Source: Anaspis maculata (taxonomy: Eukaryota > Arthropoda > Insecta > Coleoptera > Scraptiidae). Taken from it: a stretch of DNA of 64,000 bases. Below, piece by piece: positions 56,501-64,000 of the stretch. Location of the stretch: NCBI GenBank assembly GCA_949128115.1, contig OX421963.1, positions 35,075,979 to 35,139,978 on the forward strand. The letters run 5' to 3'. Under the pieces are notes generated by a model that saw nothing but the letters and a program-made list of their open reading frames with translations, was not told the DNA's origin and searched no databases. Every line of letters starts with the position of its first letter. Position 1 is the stretch's first letter. The position numbers were made by a program, and so were the translations under genes.

Positions 56501-59500
56501 GGGTACTTCTGTCCTGAATACAGTTTTCTTAGAACTTTCAAATAATAGGCATTTTGCCGCGAGGCACCGTTGAGTCAACGGTGCACGATTCTGCATGACC
56601 GCTGCGTTGCCGCGACCTAACCGGTTCAAACTTTTTACTTGGAGTGTACTTCAACGGTTCGCAATATCAGGGACCGGGTGGATTGGCCGGATCAGTGTAG
56701 CGGTTCATCTATCATATGTCAGAATTGTCAGATCTGACCTAGCGGGACGGGAGCTCGGGAAGGTTGGTGGGTTTAGCTGGAACGGCACTGGATTTATTTC
56801 ATTTGGATACGGATACCCAGCTCAGAGGTTTGTTGTTATGTTGATGATTGTGTCGATTGTGAGGTCAAGATAACATTTAAACTTCAAACTGAAACCGCGG
56901 TCATCTGACACCTCACCACGGTTAGGACCGATGCATTTTCGCGCTTGAAGGATATGAAAAGAGAAAGCAATTGGTTAGAAAGAGATGGAGATAGGACCGT
57001 TGTTGGAACCGCTGCGGTTCAACGGTGCCTCGCGGCAAATTCCCTAATATATTGCAAGTTGAGTTCCGTGAAAAAAGCTTCTGTCAATTTCTGATATGTA
57101 GTGACATTTCCACGGAACAGAGGACAGCCAAAAAACTTATCAGCTCATTTCACAGCAAGACCCCGTCCGTATTGGCGAAAATCAGCGGCCACCAGAAGGC
57201 GCTGAACGCAGTCAAACATGGTGGCCCAAGGGGCCTTGACAAATAGGTACCCAGCGCCAGCGCACAGCCCAGCGCAGTAGCGCAGTAGCACTCGACAGTT
57301 GACAGTACCTACTCCAAATCATAAGAATATTGACAGTTTTGACAGTTGAAAAATAATTAAATTTTTTTGTCTTCCTTGTTTTCCACATCGTCGTGAATGT
57401 AAGCGAGTGAGTGTTGTAGTTTGACTTGAATTACTGCGTTAGTATACGCCGATGGACACAATGCACAATGCAGCAGCAAAAGCCGATACGTAAGTTGGTG
57501 AAATGCTGGCCAAAAAATGCAATCTCTGAATGTTTATTTACGTTACAGGTGTTGAGTTGTGTGAGCCCCTTGCACACAAGGTGGAAATACTAAGCCCCCA
57601 CAAGACAAGGCATAGGTACAACAGGACGCATCACGAAAATAAGCCAACAATTATCGTTTAGGCGAGCAAGATGAACATTCTTTTGGAGTAATCGTACGAC
57701 TCATACATTGACTGTAAAGTAAAATTTCAGTAGCTAATAAGCATTTACCGCTGTCCAGAATAATAAAAATCATAGTTTATCAATAATAATTGAGTATTCT
57801 TCAACCATAAGTTTAATCATAGCTCATCGGCTGATGTTAGTGTTTCTACAATGGCAAATGTTTTCATATCGATTAAGGTTCTAAATCTGAACTGATAAAG
57901 CGAGTGACGGATTCTGATTTGCAGGCCAGGTATCTTCTCTCAATACCGCTGGCGTTGATCTCCAGGGTCTCCGGCTGCTCTCTCTGGCTTATCGGAGATG
58001 GCTTCACGAGTTCACAACACTGTTCTAACAACTGGTCCACAGAACCTGACCTCCAAATGGTTTTCAATTATCCATTTATGAGACATAACAAAGCACGAGA
58101 GTCTCAGTCGCAGTAAGCCCCAGTCACCCCACACACGATTAAATGACCTGCCTCAATCACTTCTTCGCCTTCGCACTTTGTCGAGAGGGGGCTGATTTGG
58201 TCACCAACATGACCATAAATATTGGGCAAATGAATCTGTATTATTGGCATTTTCTAAAACAAAAATAAGTTACAGATACTGCAACGAAATTCCATTCCCA
58301 ACAAACCCCCAGTTCTTGGCCCACTGTTACGTTTTCACTGACAGCTATCACTGTTGACAGCTGTTGTGATGTGAATGCGCACTGCGTTTACTACCTATTT
58401 GTCAAGGCCCCTTGGGCCACCATGTTTTATTGCGTACAGTGCCACCACGCGGAAAAGATTTTCGCCAATACCAAATTTCAAGTCGATCGGATTAACGGTA
58501 CAAAATTGTTTTTTTTTTGGGGCGATTTTTGACAACTGGCAGCTCCCAAGACGACTCGCTTTAGGGAGGCAGACTGTCGTTCCAACAATCACCATGTGGG
58601 TGGCTATCACCACAAAAAATTTGATGCGGTCAGAAATGACAAGCTCTCAAAGGCCGCTAGCTCACGGTCTACATATTTGATCTTGAAAATAATAGAGTAT
58701 TATACTAAAAAAAAATTTTGATTGAAATGAGAACTACATTGAAAAATAATTGACCCGTGTTTTTTTATTCAGTCAAAAACCGTACCATTTGGGCGTAATA
58801 AATAAATAAATAACATCAACTAGTTCTGACGTCACAGCGAGTCACCGCCTATCCTATACTGCCTGTATAAATGACGTCAGAAATAGGCAGAATATAGGAA
58901 TTTCGTTTATTTATTGCGGCCAAACGATACGATTTTTGGCTAAAAAAAAATACGGGTCAGTTATTTTTCCATATAGTTTCAGTTTCCATCGAAAACAAAA
59001 TATTTTTTTTAAGTATAACACTATGATAACACTCCATTATTGAACAATCGGCACATTTAAAAAAAAAGTCAGATATACATACAGGTGTCCCACGAAGTAA
59101 CGGACATAGCTCAAGGGTAGATGTACTTACTCGAGGCAACTCAGAATCTGGCCTCAAAATTTCCCGTTTCGCGACGTCCCCCGTTTCCGATATACAGGTG
59201 ATTTATGTGTTCAACCGAAAATTTTGATTGGCCATATCTCACGAATCTCAATCTCACGATCAATAGAATCGATCGAAATTTTGCAGGTGTATTCTAAAAC
59301 CAAGGGCCTTTTGAGCGCCCTATTCACTTATAAAATGAATACAGGACCTTACTGAAAATTTTGTTTTTCATGTTTCTGTTGAAAAGGGCATCCTGTATAG
59401 ATTTTTTTAAATCTGATGTCGTATTCGGAAGCTAAATGAAAAATGCTACAAAATGCGATTCTTGAATGGTTTGGCACTAATTCAGCTGATTCGAAAAACA

Positions 59501-61050
59501 ATTATTGCCAGAAATTTTTCGGGAATATTTTTAAAAATTTCAATTTAAATCAGTGAAACGCCGTTCCAGATGCTCAAACAAAGTCATTAATTTAATTTTG
59601 GTGCTCCAACTAACCAAGGATAATTTCAGGAGAATTTTCTGGAAACATGAATTTGGTACCTCAGATTTCTACCCAAATTCATGTTTCCAGTAAATCTCCT
59701 GAAATTATCTTAAGTTTGGTAGAACATCAAAATTGGAGTTGTGACTTTGTTTGACCATCTGGAATAGCGTTTGAGTGATTTGAAATCAAATTTTCAAAAA
59801 TATTCCTGAAAAATCTCCGGTAATAATTTTTTTTTTGAATCAGCTAAATTAGTGCCAAACAATATAGGAATCGCATTTTCTAGCATTTCCTGTAGTTTCC
59901 GAATATGACATCAGATTTTGAAAAAAAAATCTATACAGGATGGTTTTTCCAACAGAAGTTCGAAAAACAAAATTTTGGGTATGGTTCTGTATTTATTTTA
60001 TAAATGAATAGGGCGCTACAAAGACCCTTGCTTTTAGAATATGCCCGCAACATTTCAATCGATTCTATTGATTTATCCCTGAGATATGGCCAATCAAACT
60101 TTTCGGTTGAACACATAAAACGTATATCAGAAACGGAACACGTCATAAAAATCTCAAATGCAGATTCTGAGTTGCCTTGAAAAAGTACATCTTACCCCCA
60201 AGCCACGTCATTTACTTCATGGGACACCCTGTATAGAAACAATGGTTTTAATAATTTTTGTACAGCCACCATTTTATGAATCAATGCCCTGAACATAAAT
60301 AGCTTACGTTTTGGTGAACAAATTTTTGCCATTGCCCATCCTAGGGTTACTCCTGCCCAGCATTTGTTTCACAGGCGTGGTTTCGTTTTTCTTCTGAACG
60401 TCGGAGCGTGTATCAGATTTTTCAAAGTCCTCAAATGCCTTGACCAAAACTTCATCGAAACCATCATTGAATTCGAAAGGTACATTTTCCGATTGTTGTG
60501 CGGGGGCGTTGACCAGAGCGATTTGGGCCTGCTGGTCCAAATAACGAAAAGCCGGTAAACTGTCCACACACACGTAATCGAGAAGTTCTCCTCCGGCCTT
60601 CAAGATCTCAGTTCTGAGTATCGGAAAGTCAAAACGATTCCCATTATGTGCGACCAAGCAAATTGGTTTGCGGTTCATCTCCAAGAAGCTCTTGATTGTT
60701 TGAACAGTAGCCTCATCAAACTTTGCTTGGTGCTCCAATAATTCATTTGACAAGCCTGGAGAAACAGAAGTTTAGTAACTTTGATAATAATCAAATTAAA
60801 AAAAAAAACCTGTTATGTCTGTGGTGTTTGGATTTACCAATTTATTTGGGTTGAAACAAAGTGTAAGCTTATTGTGAACTCTGGGGAAAACTCCCAGTTC
60901 TAAATGATCAGCCTGTACGGCTATGCAGCTCAGTTCAGTAATTTTGGTGGTGTTGTTTTCCATATGAGGCAGGCCGGTTGTTTCCAAATCCAGGAAGACA
61001 AAAGTTTTGATAGGACGGCCCATCCTCGATGCCATCAGAGAGTATGCCAT
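53304..61050 (-). CDS. TREX-type DEDDh 3'-5' DNA exonuclease, three coding exons
   Basis: TREX enzymes remove nucleotides from DNA 3' ends and, in vertebrates, clear cytosolic DNA before cGAS detects it. Exons 61050-60810, 60755-60308 and 53511-53304 join in phase with GT...AG borders into 298 residues (vertebrate TREX2 236, TREX1 about 314). All catalytic motifs are present: Asp21 and Glu23 (FLDLETTGLP), Asp123 (AHNGNRFDFP), His252 and Asp257 (HQAESD). About 70 charged, probably flexible residues between ExoII and ExoIII are longer than in mammals. The end (NDIAPMRPGKP) matches the usual fold end. The stop codon overlaps a near-perfect donor (GTGAGTAAGT at 53307), so a longer C-terminus is possible; no membrane segment is visible in the part seen. 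Start at 61050 chosen for its aagATGg context. Confidence 0.85.
54511..55718. mobile_element. 1.2-kb foldback flanked by TTAA in the TREX intron
   Basis: aggggaactgtgggtaaaat and its complement (attttacccacagtccccct) form the ends; TTAA flanks both (54507-54510 and 55719-55722). Arms of about 500 bp pair closely (for example 54640-54700 against 55530-55600). As with 12147-15589, the TTAA flank suggests piggyBac-type mobilisation. Confidence 0.85.
56345..56465 (-). mobile_element. tRNA-derived SINE head
   Basis: Read on the reverse strand, gccccgtggcgcaggcggtc contains a box A-like sequence and gggttcgatttcc at 56413-56401 is a good box B, in tRNA-like spacing. The 3' acceptor stem does not pair with the 5' end, and a non-tRNA tail follows (gaaaagtctgggtgtggtg), so this is a SINE and not a working tRNA. 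Confidence 0.6.
56553..57040. mobile_element. 490-bp MITE with TTGCCGCGAGGC ends
   Basis: The ends ttgccgcgaggcaccgttga and caacggtgcctcgcggcaa are inverted copies. The interior repeats the accgctgcg phrase near both ends. No transposase. Confidence 0.75.
57169..58470. repeat. inverted repeats of about 80 bp flanking 1.1 kb
   Basis: catggtggcccaaggggcct at 57218-57237 and its complement near 58410-58430 belong to arms that also share a ttggcgaaaatc phrase. The interior has no recognised gene; the opposed frames at 57873-58116 carry no motif. Confidence 0.65.
59082..60231. mobile_element. 1.15-kb foldback with CAGGTGTCCC/GGGACACCCTG ends in the TREX intron
   Basis: Flanked by TA at both ends. 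Arms of about 560 bp pair around a centre near 59650 (gagaattttctggaaacatg against catgtttccagtaaatctcc). It ends 76 bp before TREX coding exon 2, so it is close to that exon's donor in the pre-mRNA. Confidence 0.85.
60308..60755 (-). CDS. TREX coding exon 2, ExoII motif
   Basis: Acceptor tttctccag; a 54-bp intron separates it from exon 1. Encodes GLSNELLEHQ, CLVAHNGNRFDFPIL and YVCVDSLPAFR, then a charged linker (SDVQKKNETTPVKQ). Ends in phase 2 at a strong GTAAGC donor. Confidence 0.85.
60810..61050 (-). CDS. TREX coding exon 1, ExoI motif
   Basis: Starts MAYSLMASRMGRP and reaches TFVFLDLETTGLP within 28 residues. Ends in phase 1 at ACAG|GTTTTT, a weak but valid donor. Two further Met codons (residues 6 and 10) are possible alternative starts. 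Confidence 0.85.
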
Positions 61051-61196
61051 GCTTCTGAAGGTCCACCCTTGAAAATCCGCTTGTTAATTAGGCTATAATA
61101 ATAACTAAAAACGTATAATCCTACCACAGAAACACTGCAGACCAGATTTGTTATTATACACGATATCAACAAAACATTCAATTTCGAGTTCAATTT

Positions 61197-61203
61197 ACTT
61201 ACG
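61197..61203 (-). promoter_or_regulatory. probable 5' UTR intron donor upstream of TREX
   Basis: On the reverse strand ttttc|GTAAGTAAA is a strong donor at 61202, about 150 bp upstream of the start codon. A suitable acceptor (ctgtggtag near 61125) follows. A ctataaaaac TATA-like motif is just upstream at about 61209-61218. This suggests a short leader exon and intron; inference from motifs only. Confidence 0.4.
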
Positions 61204-61435
61204 AAAACTAGTTTTTATAGGGAGTAATGAATAATGGCTCCAGATAAACGTACGAAATCGCATTTCTGATTTGGATAACACATAATAATTATGTTCAAAA
61301 ATCACTCTCATCAATCAGTGACAGTGATGGGTGAAATCTGGGATGGTGAAATAATTATTGTAGGTTATGTTATGTTTTGGCTGTCACTCTGTCACCGTCA
61401 CGTCACAGGACTCACCAGGCCGCTATTAGGCATCT

Positions 61436-63745
61436 GCGGCACGTGACCGAGTGGGCGTGTCTACTCTGCTTGGAGGATAAACATGAAACAATCGAGCATG
61501 GTGTATGCCTGGTGTATTTGCCTGGTGTACGTAAAGCTGCGTACTTTCTGGTAAAATTACTTAAAACGTTGGTGTAATCATATCAGGAATATGCCTAGCT
61601 TTTGTATGGTGGTGAAGTGCGGAAGCAACGCGTCCAGAGATCGAGTGGGATTCTGTTGAATCCCTTCGATTCATGACAATCGTAATCGAGGAAGCGACCT
61701 GGCGAAAAAATTCTCTTTTATCAGCTCTTATATTTGGCCACGGACTTTTGCCCTTTATTGATCATCATTACATAAAGTGGAAAAAGTGGGTACAAATTGG
61801 ACAACACAAACACCCAGACTTAGTTCAGGAATCATACCGGGGGCTTCCGTGGCACAGCAGTCACACAACTACCTGTGTCACGAGACTCACGAGGGTCGTC
61901 TGTGAACTACTATTATAAAATTTAATTAATTTTCCTTGGGGTTTTCAGTTCCCCAATTGATAACGTGAAGTATAATCAATTTCACGGCTATCTGCATTAG
62001 AGCAAGCTATGGAAAACATATTTTTTGTTGGTAGGAATGAGTAGGAATCCATAACCGTCGTCGCAGATAGTTTGTGTGAATGTGGTATGTGGAAAGGTTA
62101 GGTATTGTGGCAGATGTCACCCGTCGCGCGGTGTGATGCACATCAAGTCAAAATGTTTAGTTTTATTGGGGAAAACAGATAAACACGTGTTCCTCGGAGT
62201 GTAGATTTGCTGGACCCGTCTTCACGGGTTGGTGGGTCTTTGCTTGTGCTCTGGTAGTGGCGGCCAGTGAGCCAGTGTATAAAATGACGCCAAAGGAAGT
62301 CAGCGGCAGCACTAAAGGAAAGAAAAATTAATGAAAATGCCTGTCCAGTGGCCCCAGTGAGGTTGAGAAAACTAGCTTCCATGGACATTGATTTATGGAG
62401 TTGCACTGTACAAGACAAGACAGTCGAGACACGACGCGTGAGTGCACTCTGTGTTGGAAGATCTTCTCAACATGAAATTATTGACCATTTCATGTATGTA
62501 TTCCTTTCTTCATCTTCTTCGGGCTTGTATGCTGTTTTAGTGTTGTAGAGCACGTAGTACTTCCTACTATCAGTCTTACTTCCCTTTAGTGCTACCGCTG
62601 ACTTCCTTTGGCGTCATCATCTGTGGGCGTCATTTAACACACTGGCTCACTGGCCGCCACTACCAAAGCACAAGTAAAGAGCCACCAACTAGGTGTCCAG
62701 CTAATTGACACTCCGAGGAACACGTGTTTATCTGTTTTCCCCAAATAAACTGAACATTTTGACTTGACGTGCATCACACCACGCGACGGGTGACATCTGC
62801 CACAAATGCCACAAGACCTAACCTTTTCACATACCACATTTACACAAACCTTCTACGACGACGGTTATGGATTCCTACTCATTCCTACCAACAAAAAATA
62901 ATTTTTCCATAGCTTGCTCTAATGCAGATAGCCGTGAAATATAGGTACCTATATAAAATCGTATATTATAGGTACTTGTTTAATTGGACGTATTGTCACG
63001 ACTAGTTCCTTTCAAAACTCACAACTCACAAACTCACAAAACTCCGCACTCGTCTCACCAAACATTTCTAAATGCTACACTACTACAGAGTTAAGTATAT
63101 CCACAGTGCATGCCACAACATCGCATTATGCTGATTGTTATTGGCATGCAAGATTAAAGGTGGTCATTTGGTCTCGGAGGATCCTTTCTGCACTGCGACC
63201 TATAAGATCTTTTGTGCGTTATTGGCATGCAAGCAAGTTGGATTAATTGAAAAGCAGTTTAAATGCAAAAGCAACTCGGAATGATGTTGTAAACTTCTGG
63301 TGTCAATTCATTTCTTTTTTGAAGTCGTTTGTATATATCACTATAGTGCTCGATTTACTGAGATGAACGGATTGATATCCCATATGCTGATTGAAGGGAC
63401 CCAGTCTGGATTGTTTTTGTCTTTTAGCTTGGCTGGTTTTTCTGAAAATAGGTAGGTATTAATGTTGGATTAACTTTAATAATGTTCAGTCAAGTGTCAT
63501 GAATCAAAGAGATTCTATAGAATCCCACTCGATCTCTGGACGCGTTGCTTCCGCACTTCACCACCATACAAAAGCTAGGCATAGGTATTCCTGAGCTGAT
63601 TACACTGATTACACCAACGTTTTAAGTAATTTCACCAGAGAATACGCAGTTTACGTGCATACACCAGGCATACACCATGCTCGATTGTTTCATGTTTATC
63701 CTCCAAGCAGAGTAGACACGCCCACTTGGTCACGTGCCGCAGATG
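61436..63745. mobile_element. 2.3-kb inverted-repeat structure upstream of TREX
   Basis: Outer arms at 61436-61685 and 63478-63745 (ggtgaagtgcggaagcaacg, cagagatcgagtgggattct) are mirrored. Inner arms at 61980-62335 and 62585-62950 (agagcaagctatgg, aacacgtgttcctcggagtg) are also mirrored. The loop is at about 62340-62580. Parts of the arms (61685-61980 and 62950-63478) no longer match, so the structure is partly decayed or received insertions. Confidence 0.75.
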
Positions 63746-63746
63746 C

Positions 63747-63896
63747 CTAGGGAGTAAAATACATTCCGCAGTACACTGATGTAGCGTATGTTGCCTAAAA
63801 TCGTGGTTTTTAGGCAACTTTCACTACAGAAGTGTAGTACGGATTATATAAAATTTCCAGGGACTTTTCTCACACGATTCAAGAATAGCGACCCTG
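63747..63896. mobile_element. hairpin MITE, copy 3, one end truncated
   Basis: Carries the ttgcctaaaatcgtgg / tttttaggcaa core and the complete right end (gggacttttctcacacgatt), but lacks the other outer end, where it abuts the foldback arm. Confidence 0.75.
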
Positions 63897-64000
63897 GAGT
63901 ACCTAGTAATTATCACGCGACCGGTCGGCCGGCGTAATGCTGGCCTTACATTGAGCATCAAATGCTGCAGCTTTTTTTGCTGCCGAGCTCTCATTGGTCA

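Noticed and set aside
61850..61915. A box A-like tggcacagcagtc on the + strand as a second SINE
   Set aside because: No box B at the right distance and the piece lies inside the inverted-repeat structure.

Overview
The window looks like insect (arthropod) nuclear DNA. It is AT-rich, genes are sparse and split by a mixture of very short introns (52-68 bp) and multi-kilobase introns, and most of the sequence is transposon debris. No bacterial features (operons, Shine-Dalgarno sites, CRISPR) are present. I cannot fix the order: the very short introns suggest a beetle-like or similar genome, but this is a guess.

Two host genes can be rebuilt exon by exon, and they face each other. On the + strand, 22282-49790 holds a cGAS-like receptor (cGLR, Mab-21/nucleotidyltransferase fold). 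It has eight exons in perfect phase and an intact catalytic triad (GGS, ExD and a later D). On the - strand, 61050-53304 holds a TREX-type DEDDh 3'-5' exonuclease with three coding exons and all ExoI, ExoII and ExoIII motifs. Their 3' ends are about 3.4 kb apart with no recognisable gene between them. One gene would make a cyclic-dinucleotide alarm on sensing nucleic acid; the other would destroy cytosolic DNA ends that could trigger such alarms.

The cGLR can end in two ways. Read-through of exon 7 stops after ten more nucleotides of coding sequence past an embedded GTGAGT donor. Splicing from that donor to 49672 is in phase and gives a terminal exon ending in Cys-Val-Leu-Phe-stop, a CaaX prenylation box, followed by an AATAAA signal at 49918. 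This resembles the prenylated and non-prenylated isoforms of human OAS1. A short relic of the same protein region at 3735-3833 suggests a second, decayed cGLR copy upstream.

Layout: 1-2212 degenerate satellite and minisatellite; 2628-3744 inverted-repeat element next to the cGLR relic; 4283-7249 (-) an intact 988-aa non-LTR retrotransposon with a restriction-like endonuclease; 7350-8698 a 270-bp tandem array; 8690-10620 two decayed copies of a dispersed repeat gene family; 11561-17154 (-) a LINE copy broken up by a 3.4-kb TTAA-flanked foldback and a 636-bp Harbinger-like element; 19119-21421 a 2.3-kb foldback; 22282-49790 the cGLR, its introns filled with foldbacks up to 5.6 kb and 262-bp arrays; 52296-52880 a nested foldback; 53304-61050 TREX, with foldbacks, a SINE and MITEs in its large intron; 61436-63896 another foldback and a MITE. 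At least ten separate long inverted repeats occur, several ending in TA-CAGGRTG...CACCCTG-TA. Those inside introns would place long double-stranded RNA in the transcripts of a nucleic-acid sensor and of its likely restraining nuclease.
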